30,330 bases of DNA from Lachnospiraceae bacterium UBA7481 (GTDB lineage: Bacteria; Bacillota; Clostridia; Lachnospirales; Lachnospiraceae): NCBI GenBank assembly GCA_002478505.1, contig DLOP01000104.1:1-30330 (forward strand), written 5' to 3'. The notes under the pieces were generated by a model, which was not told the DNA's origin, searched no databases, and worked only from the letters and a program-made list of their open reading frames with translations. Position numbers and translations under genes: made by a program. Below, in pieces: positions 7,216-15,385 of the stretch (its first letter is position 1; each line of letters opens with the position of its first letter).

Positions 7216-8733
7216 TTATTTATCTTCTTCTGTATCCGCTTCAGAAGTTTGGTTATCTGATATGGAATTTGCGGAAATGGTATCCTGTCCGTTATAAAGC
7301 TCGATATTGATCAGTTCGATGTCATATGCCTGCGTAAATCCGCCTATGGTTATCGTGCCGTAAATCCCCGTCCCCGTAAAAGATGCTTCATAGGTGTCAT
7401 CAAATTCATTATAAGTTAAGGTATTTGCTGAACCATTGGCAAAACGGACAGTCGCGCTTCCCGTAGTCTCATCTGATTTTATGGATATCCGGCAGGTCCT
7501 TCCTTCCGGAAACCAGAGCTCGTACTGTAAGACATTAGCGCTGTGAAGCCTGTCTGCTTCTTCTTTTTCGACTGTCCGGGCAATTTCTGAATAAAAATCT
7601 TTCATGGAATTATCCACAAAACCGGTGCAGCCAATGATATTCGTGGAAAAATTATTGATTTCATCATTATCAGAATAACGTCTGAGCGGTACGGGCTCAT
7701 AAACATCTAATGATGTCACGAATTGATAATCTTCCATGGTGTAAGTTTCGTCTGAAAGATAAATATGGCATTCTTCATCCGACAAATAATATGTTTTATC
7801 CAGTATATGATAAAGCACCGGGTCATTAAACTGTGTCATTTCTGAATAGCTGTTGTCTTTACAGAGCCTGAACAATCCGCCGTCGTTTAAATTATAATAA
7901 CCGTTTACAAAATATTCGGGAATTTCTATTTCCCAGAAATTATCACGCAGCGTCTTAAACCCAAGAGAGCCATAAAGCTCATATCCCCTGAAAGCGTGAA
8001 TATTTGCATAGGCATTATAATGCTGATATATCGTTCCCGTATAAATTTCCATATCGTATATCTCATTTTTTACTGCACCCAGAATAATTCCGTTATCAAT
8101 CAGATTATCCTTGATTTCAGCGCCGCCGATACGGTCAACCAAGACCTGTGGAACACCAAGGCTTAAAATCGAGGCAAGCTCCGAATCCGGAATGGTGCAG
8201 TTATCTTTGTCATTATACAGGTCAAGATAATATTTCCCACCGGTCGTGCGGTGAAGATTATAAATACCGAATGTTATTCCGATATCATAATATCTTTCCC
8301 AGCTTAAAACATCCAGCATGGTGTCTGTGGAATAAAAAATCAACTGGTCGCCCGGAAATAAGGTGGGAATATTGATTTCATTTTCCAAAGTATAAAACAT
8401 CATTCTGGAAGAATCTGCTGCAAAAAGTTCGCCAGAAGTATCATCACGGTACGCCTTGTTTGTATAATAGGTATAAAGCGGATAATAAACACCGTCATGT
8501 ACAACATAATAAGTATTATTTGTCAGATTTTTTTCAAAATCTTTATCCAAAGAATCTATTCCGAGCGTCGAGGTTTCATCCGTGATGATACCGCTGACCG
8601 TCATATCCATGATAATGTCCGTATTTTTAGTTTCCCTGCCTCCGCAGCCAGTCAATGCAATAAAAACCGTCATAATTGCTATAATCAGATTTGATTTTAT
8701 CGTTTTTTTATGTTTATTACTTAAATTTTTCAT
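7216..8733 (-). CDS. Large lipoprotein of unknown function
   Basis: A 505-aa exported lipoprotein. The N-terminus has basic residues, a hydrophobic stretch (15-26) and the lipobox ALTGC with the lipidated cysteine at residue 30. The mature part should therefore face the outside of the membrane. It is rich in Tyr, Asp and Asn, with no motif I recognise. The last ~100 residues look beta-rich, and the final ~20 are acidic and Ser/Thr-rich. AAGGTGG lies 7 nt before the ATG. It is divergent from the sigma-like gene at 8894 and has its own motif copy at 8773. With the lipoprotein at 19018 it suggests an envelope role for the element. Confidence 0.75.
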   Translation of the reverse strand: MKNLSNKHKKTIKSNLIIAIMTVFIALTGCGGRETKNTDIIMDMTVSGIITDETSTLGIDSLDKDFEKNLTNNTYYVVHDGVYYPLYTYYTNKAYRDDTSGELFAADSSRMMFYTLENEINIPTLFPGDQLIFYSTDTMLDVLSWERYYDIGITFGIYNLHRTTGGKYYLDLYNDKDNCTIPDSELASILSLGVPQVLVDRIGGAEIKDNLIDNGIILGAVKNEIYDMEIYTGTIYQHYNAYANIHAFRGYELYGSLGFKTLRDNFWEIEIPEYFVNGYYNLNDGGLFRLCKDNSYSEMTQFNDPVLYHILDKTYYLSDEECHIYLSDETYTMEDYQFVTSLDVYEPVPLRRYSDNDEINNFSTNIIGCTGFVDNSMKDFYSEIARTVEKEEADRLHSANVLQYELWFPEGRTCRISIKSDETTGSATVRFANGSANTLTYNEFDDTYEASFTGTGIYGTITIGGFTQAYDIELINIELYNGQDTISANSISDNQTSEADTEEDK

Positions 8734-8772
8734 TATTATCCACCTTTCTAAAATGATTAATATAATGCATTA

Positions 8773-8790
8773 TTTATATGTAAAAAAAAA
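8773..8790 (-). promoter_or_regulatory. T-run/ACATATA motif for the lipoprotein gene
   Basis: Gene-oriented TTTTTTTTTACATATAAA, 39 nt upstream of the lipoprotein start. Confidence 0.7.
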
Positions 8791-8836
8791 TTTGTTTTTA
8801 TTTCATTTAGGGACAAAAATAAAATATTTTATTTTA

Positions 8837-8854
8837 TTTTTTTACACATATAAT
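8837..8854 (+). promoter_or_regulatory. T-run/ACATATAAT motif for the sigma-like gene
   Basis: TTTTTTTACACATATAAT, 39 nt before the ATG at 8894. The TATAAT at its end is a consensus -10 box, but the region 17 bp upstream shows no TTGACA. Confidence 0.7.
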
Positions 8855-8893
8855 CGTCTGTGTTTACATTTTTATTTTGAAAGGAGGCAAAGT

Positions 8894-9754
8894 ATGCCCA
8901 ATAATATTGATGAGCTTACACAAGAGCAGGAAAATTTCCTGCGTATTATTCGTGCGTGTAATAAATCAAAGCCGATTCCGGCAAACGTATCCAGTATGTT
9001 TATGAACCAGGATGCTGCTTCCGTCATGATGAAAAACGGATGTTCTTTGGATTATTACAACGCAGCGGCATTTAGCTGGTCGCTGTTTGATGAGCTCAGA
9101 CAGTTCGACTGCGAAAAACAAAATGATTCTTATTTTTATTCAGCAATCGTTGCTGCGTCTTTGCTGCGCCCAAAATTTATGAAAATGAACTGGCAAAGGG
9201 GCAGAATAGTGGAAGGAAACACTTCGGATTATATGGAAGAAATTATATTCCGTATCAGAGTGGAAATCCCGAGATATGATGAAGCAAAATCGAAGTTTCC
9301 TATCTTTATCGAAAAGTCCCTGCAAAATACAGCCTACTGCTATGACCGGGACAGCACGCCATACCATGAAAATAAAAAAAACATCCAAATCCATTCTTCT
9401 GAAATCAAGACCGACATTGACGGGGAAGATACCGTGGATTTAATCGAGCGCGTAAATGCCGACAATCCACTCGACCTGCAGACAATGTTTGAGGAACGCG
9501 AAAAAGCTAAGACCACCAAAATTTTTACGTCTTTTATAAATATCGGCAGACAAAATAAGATTGATGTCGGACATATCATAAATATAGAAGATGTCCAAAG
9601 TGTATATTGCGGAACGGCGGTATGGAAAAAAATGCTTGGCGGCATTAAAAATTTTCCAAAGGAATATGATGTTGAACAGGCCATTGACAGGATGAATAAT
9701 GAATTAAAATCCGGAAACATCAGGGAGGGGGATGCGGAAAATGGCGAAAAGTAA
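8894..9754 (+). CDS. Putative divergent sigma-factor-like regulator
   Basis: A 286-aa soluble protein with a strong GGAGG ribosome site; the frame extends upstream but ATG 8894 is clearly the start. Residues ~112-150 ('DYMEEIIFRIRVEIPRYDEA' followed by 'KSKFPIFIEKSLQNTAY') read like sigma-70 region 2, with the usual 'FDP.KG.F..Y....I.N....' pattern. Residues ~168-205 ('SSEIKTDIDGEDTVDLI', then an acidic 'NPLDLQTMFEEREK') resemble the linker seen before region 4. No clear region 4 helix-turn-helix is visible in the last 80 residues, so DNA contact by that domain is unproven. It is co-transcribed and overlapping with the gene at 9741. This is pattern-based inference; it could be an unrelated helical protein. 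Confidence 0.5.
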   Translation: MPNNIDELTQEQENFLRIIRACNKSKPIPANVSSMFMNQDAASVMMKNGCSLDYYNAAAFSWSLFDELRQFDCEKQNDSYFYSAIVAASLLRPKFMKMNWQRGRIVEGNTSDYMEEIIFRIRVEIPRYDEAKSKFPIFIEKSLQNTAYCYDRDSTPYHENKKNIQIHSSEIKTDIDGEDTVDLIERVNADNPLDLQTMFEEREKAKTTKIFTSFINIGRQNKIDVGHIINIEDVQSVYCGTAVWKKMLGGIKNFPKEYDVEQAIDRMNNELKSGNIREGDAENGEK

Positions 9755-10718
9755 TACTGTAAGCAAAAAAGAACTGCACCAGATTTTAACAAAAAACGGA
9801 GAGGATATCAAAGAAGGCGAAGTGGAATCCATTTATAACAGAATATGCGGGAATTACCCAAAAATGATATCCTCAATGCAGGAAGCGACAGATACGAAAA
9901 CAATCGTACATACCGTAAAGCGTGTTATTTTAAACGGCGCTGCCGCCAATCTTGGGAAAATAAACAAGGAAAACAAACTCTCCATAGAAGAACAAAGGCG
10001 TATCCTGAAAGAGACCATGAAAATGATTATCGAAGTGCTGGCAGGGCTTACGCCGGATGAATACTGCAAGCTGTACTGTGCTAAAATCAATGATATGTTA
10101 AAGGTCGATAATTTAAAAAATGACATCATCAGTCTGGCGCCGGTAGAAATACTTACAGAATGCTGTTTTGATTCCAAGCGGATACTTTTTAAGTCGGTAT
10201 TTCCGGAATACTATGAAAAGAATTTCCCTAAAATCATTGATGTTGATATTTTCTTTGCTTCCGGGGAATTAAAGAGCGGGATGAAACACAGGGCAAGACC
10301 CTTAAATGAGTTCGAGATGGATAATAAGTCAAAGCGCGTCAATTATGGAAACGAGATAGATAAAATTATTTATAATAATGTCCGTAGCCTTTTAATGGAA
10401 AAGTCCAATTATGATTACAGGGATGTACTGTTCTTCTTCTCTCACTGGGAGCTGCTGGTAAATAATACAAAAACCAAAAAGCCCGGATTTTATGAAATAA
10501 TTGAAGAACGGGACTGTTACGAACATCCGCTTGATTTCTTTTTTATCAATTCTCCGTTTGAAGAGCAGGTCAAATATATGGATGAATATATAAAAATCAG
10601 AAGCAGTATCAAAAATCTTGGAAAGAATCCGCAGATTGACTTTATGTATAGGAGCTTCTGCGAAAACCGCGAATATTTCTATAAAAAAGCAAATGATATT
10701 AATCCTCAAAAAACATAA
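9741..10718 (+). CDS. Unrecognised 325-aa protein, translationally coupled to the sigma-like gene
   Basis: A soluble protein starting inside the end of the preceding gene (14-nt overlap), which implies coupled translation and a shared job. An ATG three codons earlier (9732) is too close to the GGGAGG ribosome site, so 9741 is preferred. Residues ~1-110 are helical and charged. The C-terminal half is rich in Phe and Tyr ('YRDVLFFFSHWELL', 'CYEHPLDFFFINSPFEEQ'). No catalytic motif or membrane segment is seen. If the upstream gene is a sigma factor, a partner or anti-sigma role is possible, but nothing in the sequence shows it. Confidence 0.7.
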   Translation: MAKSNTVSKKELHQILTKNGEDIKEGEVESIYNRICGNYPKMISSMQEATDTKTIVHTVKRVILNGAAANLGKINKENKLSIEEQRRILKETMKMIIEVLAGLTPDEYCKLYCAKINDMLKVDNLKNDIISLAPVEILTECCFDSKRILFKSVFPEYYEKNFPKIIDVDIFFASGELKSGMKHRARPLNEFEMDNKSKRVNYGNEIDKIIYNNVRSLLMEKSNYDYRDVLFFFSHWELLVNNTKTKKPGFYEIIEERDCYEHPLDFFFINSPFEEQVKYMDEYIKIRSSIKNLGKNPQIDFMYRSFCENREYFYKKANDINPQKT

Positions 10719-10741
10719 CCACTGTACAAAACAGCGGTTAT
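10715..10741. terminator. Terminator between convergent genes
   Basis: Stem ATAACC-A-CTGT / ACAG-C-GGTTAT with one internal mismatch and a 5-nt loop. It starts at the stop codon of the 325-aa gene; the downstream T-run is weak (TATTTATATT). It also lies ~35 nt beyond the end of the convergent 690-aa gene. Confidence 0.55.
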
Positions 10742-10774
10742 ATTTATATTATAATTCAATTCATGGAAGCTATT

Positions 10775-12847
10775 TTATTCCATCCCGAAGGTTTCATCCG
10801 TAAAATTATCGGAATTATCACCGTCTCCCTGCTTATTTTCATGCGGCACATTGGCTTCAACATTATCAATCGGGTTATAATCCCTCTGTGTATTAAGTTC
10901 TGCCGCTTTATTGATTCTTTTATTGATGAGGTCGTTAATAATGTTATTCGTCCTCTCCTCTTCTTTGATGCATTTTGCCGCAACCTTATTCATCCTGTTC
11001 TCAAAGAGCGCATGCTTCGCTCCTAAAAGTTCGATTTTTGCCTGCAGAGAGTTAATCACTGCAGCTTTTTCCTTTTCGAATTTCGTGAAGTTCTTTTCTT
11101 CTTTCTTATAATCTGCTTCTAATGCCTTGGCTGCCTCCGCAAACTGCTTTATTGTAATATCATGGGATTTAAACTGCGCATACAGTGCATCCCTTGCAGC
11201 GAGCATTGCCGAAGCGTCATAGGGTTTAGGGAGATATTTCGGACCTTCGTAATCCGGGGAGAGTTTCGCGAGTGTTTCTCTTATCTTTTCCATCTGCGAC
11301 TGGATTTCGATATCGGCACTATAAAGCTTCTGGTATTTATTTTCATACATATGCATGGTATTAACATGGGTCTCGGCCATCCTTGCGTAAAGCCTTGCTT
11401 CATTTACCAGAGCATCCGCGCGGAGGGTATTGATGCCGTCCACGACTTTCTTTGTCACGCTGCCAGGGAAATTTTTGATAGCCGCTCCCGCGGATTTGAT
11501 GCTGTCTTCGATTTCCTGTTTTTTATCTTTTAATATTTGGTCAAGCTCTGCCGATTTTGTATTAACGCATCTTTTAATATTTTCAAGGGATGTCTTTTCC
11601 TTTGCGTACACAAAAGCGCTGATAACGTGCTCCACAGGGGATTTGCCGTCTTTCCATGCTGAATCATGTATGTCTTTCCAGTATGCTTTTTCATCCATCC
11701 GGTACATCTTTAACGACAGCTCATCCATGCGCATCTGGAATTTATCAAACGTCGTATATTCCAATACCTGTATTGACATTGTGCCGCCGTTATTGTTATC
11801 AATCTGCGTTGCGTCGTTTCCGATGGAATTTTTCAGCTTATCCGCTTTTTTCGCCGCAATCAACTTTAAGTAGGAGTGTGCGCCGAACGTCAGACAGTCA
11901 ATCAGAATATGGCTGCGCTTTGTGCTGTTTAAAGCGATATCTATTGCGTATTGGATTGTTTTGGCAATGATGGTTTTTGCGTTGTTAATGGAATCCTGAA
12001 ATATACCGGAAACCTTACGAAAGAAATTCATCATGCTGTCTTTGACCGCATGATCGATAGCATATCCGTTTGCTTTCCTGCTCGCTGCAAGATATTTTAT
12101 TGTTGCCGTTACACAGGAAACATACGGCATCAGGTTATTAATTATCGGACGGATGGCATTTACGATATTCTTTATTAAAGAATTTAATGCCTTATACCGC
12201 TGTGCCTGGTCGCGTTCAAACTGTCCGGAAGTATGATAGTCCGTATAATGAGAGGGTTCTATCTTAATATATTGTTCCGTAATCTGCACTACGCTTTTGA
12301 TTACTAAAATATAACTGTTGATGCCTGTGTCGGAATTCAGCATTGAAATATCATAGGGGGAGGTGCCGTCTTTCATTACCCCGGGAATCATTCCCTCGGC
12401 ATTAAGGGCATCTTGAGCCAGAGCAATATTGGAAACTGCTTTATCTAATTCCTGCGACACGCCTGTGATACCTTCAATTTTTTTCTCCAAATCAGCTTGA
12501 ATCTCTCCCGCGGCATCACTAATCTCTTTATTATCCGCATTAAGCGCTTCTTTCAGCGGGATACCAATCTGCTGTATTTGCTGTTTTGCCGCTTCAAAAC
12601 TTTCCCGCATGTCATTTACAAGCTTTTGCGCGTCCTCGGCAACCCCTTTGCCGCCCACTTTTTCATACTCTATGACCAATTTGGCATATTGGCTTGTTAT
12701 ATTCAACATATCATCGAAATTACTCATAAGACTATCTACAACCTCTGAAGCAGAATTATGCTGTGTGACGGAAGCAGAGTGTTGTACTATTTCCATCTGT
12801 ACTTTTGTCTGTTCTGTTGTCTGTTCTTTTTTTTCTAAATCATTCAT
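10775..12847 (-). CDS. 690-aa predominantly helical (coiled-coil) protein
   Basis: The largest intact protein of the block. There is no signal peptide. Residues ~30-180 and ~420-650 are heptad-like and rich in Ala, Lys, Glu and Gln, predicting long coiled coils. The middle (~200-330) is more hydrophobic ('SLIKNIVNAIRPIINNLMPY', 'NNAKTIIAKTIQYAIDIAL') and may be an amphipathic or membrane-associated bundle. The tail is Asn/Asp-rich. I do not recognise a family. The ATG at 12847 has AAGGAGA with 7-nt spacing; an ATG two codons earlier abuts the ribosome site. It may be co-transcribed from the small genes upstream (12887-13472). A structural or scaffold role is a guess from composition. Confidence 0.75.
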   Translation of the reverse strand: MNDLEKKEQTTEQTKVQMEIVQHSASVTQHNSASEVVDSLMSNFDDMLNITSQYAKLVIEYEKVGGKGVAEDAQKLVNDMRESFEAAKQQIQQIGIPLKEALNADNKEISDAAGEIQADLEKKIEGITGVSQELDKAVSNIALAQDALNAEGMIPGVMKDGTSPYDISMLNSDTGINSYILVIKSVVQITEQYIKIEPSHYTDYHTSGQFERDQAQRYKALNSLIKNIVNAIRPIINNLMPYVSCVTATIKYLAASRKANGYAIDHAVKDSMMNFFRKVSGIFQDSINNAKTIIAKTIQYAIDIALNSTKRSHILIDCLTFGAHSYLKLIAAKKADKLKNSIGNDATQIDNNNGGTMSIQVLEYTTFDKFQMRMDELSLKMYRMDEKAYWKDIHDSAWKDGKSPVEHVISAFVYAKEKTSLENIKRCVNTKSAELDQILKDKKQEIEDSIKSAGAAIKNFPGSVTKKVVDGINTLRADALVNEARLYARMAETHVNTMHMYENKYQKLYSADIEIQSQMEKIRETLAKLSPDYEGPKYLPKPYDASAMLAARDALYAQFKSHDITIKQFAEAAKALEADYKKEEKNFTKFEKEKAAVINSLQAKIELLGAKHALFENRMNKVAAKCIKEEERTNNIINDLINKRINKAAELNTQRDYNPIDNVEANVPHENKQGDGDNSDNFTDETFGME

Positions 12848-12886
12848 AATCATTCTCCTTTATCATTTTTATTATTTTATATCACT

Positions 12887-13210
12887 CTATAAATGAAAAA
12901 TTTTGTACAGCGAACTGCATATTCTCTCTTTTAAATTCTTTTTTTCCGCCGCCTGTGCGACGGATATTATGTTAGTGTCTTTTTCCGAACGTCCCGTGAA
13001 AAAGTGAGTGCATGACGGGCAGTATGCGTTTATGTGAAAGGGAAAGTATTCTTTTTTATAGTCATCCGGAGATACCGCATAATACTGCATTCCTGTTTTT
13101 GCCGTCTTTAACGCCATGCTTTTTTTGTCTGCCTGCGAGGAAGATACATATAATTTCGCCGTATAATGATTGCTACAATATGGGCACATACCCATTGAAT
13201 TATCTGCCAT
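12887..13210 (-). CDS. Small protein with two CxxC pairs (zinc-ribbon-like)
   Basis: A 107-aa protein with CPYC at residues 9-12 and CPSC near residues 64-67, the spacing expected of a four-cysteine zinc site. The rest is basic ('KKNLKERICSSLYKIFHL' at the end). No membrane segment. It begins inside the last codons of the preceding gene (11-nt overlap), so translation is probably coupled. Function unknown; zinc binding is inferred from the paired cysteines only. Confidence 0.65.
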   Translation of the reverse strand: MADNSMGMCPYCSNHYTAKLYVSSSQADKKSMALKTAKTGMQYYAVSPDDYKKEYFPFHINAYCPSCTHFFTGRSEKDTNIISVAQAAEKKNLKERICSSLYKIFHL

Positions 13211-13472
13211 CTATCTGTTCCAGCCTTTCCTTAAAGTTTCTCTGTTTTTGTGAAATCGTTTCCGTTCTGTATTCCTTAACGCTTCTTGGGAGAAACGGAT
13301 TCGGGATGATACTCCTTAAAACTTTGTTGCGGTATCTGATAAAATCATACCTATCTATATCTTCTGCGGAAGCGCCTTTTTTTGCAAGAACAGTCTGTTT
13401 TGCTTCGCAGTATAGTTTGATAATGTCGTAAAACAATACCAGAATAAATAAAATAATGTAAAGCTGGACCAT
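13200..13472 (-). CDS. Small protein with N-terminal membrane helix
   Basis: A 90-aa protein with one membrane segment (residues ~3-20, 'QLYIILFILVLFYDIIKLY') and a basic, soluble C-terminal domain ('RYRNKVLRSIIPNPFLPRSV'). AAGGA lies 6 nt before the ATG. It is the first cistron of a pair with the CxxC protein and follows a disrupted small reading frame at 13534-13618. Family not recognised. Confidence 0.65.
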   Translation of the reverse strand: MVQLYIILFILVLFYDIIKLYCEAKQTVLAKKGASAEDIDRYDFIRYRNKVLRSIIPNPFLPRSVKEYRTETISQKQRNFKERLEQIDGR

Positions 13473-13533
13473 AAATATCCTTGGATGCTTTAGCTTCCAT
13501 TCCTTTCCTGTTTTTCAAAAAGGCATCCGCCGG

Positions 13534-13618
13534 TCAGATATCATCAAAATCAAGTTCTTTTTCCTCTTCCTGCTCCCGGATATCCGGCTCGCTCTCCGGG
13601 ATTTTTTGAAATTTTCAT
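13534..13618 (-). pseudogene. Possible small acidic ORF with a one-base shift
   Basis: A very strong ribosome site (AAAGGAGG, 6 nt spacing) precedes the ATG at 13618, but the zero frame encodes only 22 unremarkable residues (to 13550). After the six-A run (13602-13607) the neighbouring frame encodes an acidic tail, 'IPESEPDIREQEEEKELDFDDI', ending at 13534. With five As the product would be a continuous 27-aa acidic peptide. This may be a sequencing indel, a broken gene or slippage on the A-run. A 7-bp stem TCCCGGA/TCCGGGA overlaps the same stretch, so a leader RNA is an alternative. Confidence 0.35.
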
Positions 13619-13632
13619 GCCTTTCCTCCTTT

Positions 13633-13649
13633 CTATATGTCAAAAAATT
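13633..13649 (-). promoter_or_regulatory. T-run/GACATATAG motif upstream of the small acidic ORF
   Basis: Gene-oriented AATTTTTTGACATATAG, only 15 nt before the ATG at 13618 and touching the ribosome site. That is unusually close if transcription starts downstream of the ATATA. A weaker TGACATATA copy with A-run instead of T-run sits at 13687-13702. Confidence 0.6.
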
Positions 13650-13733
13650 ATTCAGAAATTTTAAGCATATTTTTATTTTTATTTTTTATATGTCATTTTT
13701 TTCAAAAAAAATATTCAATGTAAAATAAAAATT

Positions 13734-15155
13734 TTACTCCAGCATAATTTTACTGAATATATTTATCCCGTTTATCTTTGTGATATCCTCCTCAGAGTTG
13801 ATTTTCCCGCTTTTTAAAGCATCTGAAAGGTTTTCAAATATTTTTTTAACCTCGCCGTTATCCATGTCATTTCCATAACAGTGAACATCATTTTCCAAAA
13901 GGACATAACAGTAGGAATAATCAATGTCATATCCCGTTTTCTTAACGATTTCAATAAATGTATCAACATTCCGGAAAATACACAGCGTTCTAAACGCGGA
14001 ATCGGTCATAAATACTGCGGTAACTCCGTCATACTGGGTTTCAATCATATTAACGACGGCTTCAATCTGCTCCAGTGTCGGCTGGCTGTGACGGCTAATG
14101 ACGCCTATGCGGAGCTTTCTCTGGGCCGGAGTTAGCCGTTCGTCATATTCTGCCTCCGATAACGGTTCTTCTTCCAAGCCGGGTTCTTCCATATCACTTT
14201 CGGGCAGGGATATGCTCTGTGCGGAGTCATGTGTCTGCATATGTACGGATAGTGCTGTTTGTTCCTCTGCCTGTTGTTCTTTTACGGGGATTTCTTCCGT
14301 ATCCGTGCCAGAAATCTCTTCCTGCAGGATTTTTTCCGCTGTCTGCACGGCGTCAGTAAACGGCAGGGATTTTTCTGCAATACAGTAGCCTGTGGATATG
14401 GAATATGGCATCATATCATTTTCGGATAACTGTGCCAGGGATGCTTTCAAAGTCCTGATATTGTTAAATATTTTCTTAAAAGTATTATCCGGAGCAAACG
14501 GCAGGATGGCAAACCTGTCATTTCCAATATGGCAGCATGTACTTTTCGTAAAAATTTTTTCAATTTCATGGGAAACAGTAATCAGGATGAGGCTACAAGC
14601 GGACTGTCCGAAGGTATTTTTTATATTATCCATACCTTTTACCTGAACAAGTATAACGGACTGTCCCAGAGCGTCCTGTGTTTTTAATGCATCAAAGGCT
14701 TTTTTGTTTAAAAATCCGGTCAGGGGATCTTTGGTATCCGCCTCCTGTTCTTTTGGTTTCATATCCTGTTTTTTCTTAAATATGGAAAGGGGATTTAAAC
14801 GCCTTAGTTTTTCCTGTTTTAAGCGCAGTGCTTCTTCTCTGGCTTTTTCTTCCTCTTCACGGCGTTTCCTTTCCGCTTTTTCCAATTTTAAGCGTTCTTC
14901 CAGATCCGCAAAATTATGGTGTCTTAATATGCCTATTTTTTCCTCTTCTGGAGCTTCTTCCTTAACAAGCATATCCTCCACCGGAACTGTTTTATTCCCC
15001 GCATTGATTGCAGTTAACATATCATCCACGGAAAGGTCGCAGATACTGTCATCTATCTGCCTTGTGCCGATACTGGTAACTGCAGAAATTTTTCCTATTT
15101 CTTCCTGTACATGGATAACGGCGTTATTTTTGTTCCCGTCAAAATTATGGGTCAT
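13734..15155 (-). CDS. Protein with degenerate GGDEF domain
   Basis: A 473-aa cytoplasmic protein. Residues ~86-120 form a highly charged coiled coil (Lys/Glu/Arg heptads). Residues ~143-285 match a GGDEF (diguanylate cyclase) fold: 'DPLTGFLNKKAFD' opens it, and a 'YSISTGYCIAE' strand closes it. The signature GGDEF is replaced by GNDRF (211-215), so the metal-binding acidic residue is lost and cyclase activity is unlikely. A nucleotide-sensing or structural role is more plausible. After an acidic linker, residues ~345-473 form a second, unrecognised domain. ATG 15155 has AAAGGAGA; an in-frame ATG at 15200 lacks a good site. Its start overlaps the end of a 22-aa leader ORF. Confidence 0.75.
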   Translation of the reverse strand: MTHNFDGNKNNAVIHVQEEIGKISAVTSIGTRQIDDSICDLSVDDMLTAINAGNKTVPVEDMLVKEEAPEEEKIGILRHHNFADLEERLKLEKAERKRREEEEKAREEALRLKQEKLRRLNPLSIFKKKQDMKPKEQEADTKDPLTGFLNKKAFDALKTQDALGQSVILVQVKGMDNIKNTFGQSACSLILITVSHEIEKIFTKSTCCHIGNDRFAILPFAPDNTFKKIFNNIRTLKASLAQLSENDMMPYSISTGYCIAEKSLPFTDAVQTAEKILQEEISGTDTEEIPVKEQQAEEQTALSVHMQTHDSAQSISLPESDMEEPGLEEEPLSEAEYDERLTPAQRKLRIGVISRHSQPTLEQIEAVVNMIETQYDGVTAVFMTDSAFRTLCIFRNVDTFIEIVKKTGYDIDYSYCYVLLENDVHCYGNDMDNGEVKKIFENLSDALKSGKINSEEDITKINGINIFSKIMLE

Positions 15156-15213
15156 TTTCTTTCTCCTTTTTGATCTGTTTTTTATGTTCATAAGACACAT
15201 TTACTACACCCAT
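15145..15213 (-). CDS. 22-aa leader ORF overlapping the GGDEF-like gene
   Basis: Reads MGVVNVSYEHKKQIKKEKENDP and stops 11 nt inside the GGDEF-like gene, in a different frame. It has its own GAAAGGGG ribosome site and lies 45 nt from the motif, the usual motif-to-start distance of the block. The GGDEF-like start is 103 nt away. Translational coupling is the likely role. It could also be an incidental open frame. Confidence 0.4.
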   Translation of the reverse strand: MGVVNVSYEHKKQIKKEKENDP

Positions 15214-15258
15214 GGCAGATACCCCTTTCAATACGCCAATCATATTTTCCGACACACT

Positions 15259-15275
15259 GTTATATGTAAAATAAA
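15259..15275 (-). promoter_or_regulatory. ACATATA motif for the leader ORF and GGDEF-like gene
   Basis: Gene-oriented TTTATTTTACATATAAC; part of a divergent pair with the copy at 15312. Confidence 0.65.
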
Positions 15276-15311
15276 TTTCAGAATTTTTTATTACACCTTT
15301 TTTTATTTTTC

Positions 15312-15329
15312 TTTTTTACATATATAACC
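15312..15329 (+). promoter_or_regulatory. T-run/ACATATATAA motif for the 423-aa gene
   Basis: TTTTTTACATATATAACC, 56 nt before the ATG at 15386 and facing away from the copy at 15259. Confidence 0.7.
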
Positions 15330-15385
15330 GGATTCAATATTTTTACCGCAGAAGATGAAGCTAAAATAAATGGAGGAAAACAATT

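Larger units (their letters stand above)
8734..8893. promoter_or_regulatory. Divergent control region with two facing motifs
   Basis: This 160-bp extremely AT-rich region lies between the lipoprotein (minus) and the sigma-like gene (plus). It contains one motif for each direction (8773-8790 minus and 8837-8854 plus), 39-40 nt from the respective start codons. Confidence 0.65.

Noticed and set aside
12887..12905. Motif-like CTATAAATGAAAAA (ACATATA-like in reverse) before the 690-aa gene
   Set aside because: Lacks CATATA, overlaps the stop codon of the previous gene and is too diverged to count as a copy.
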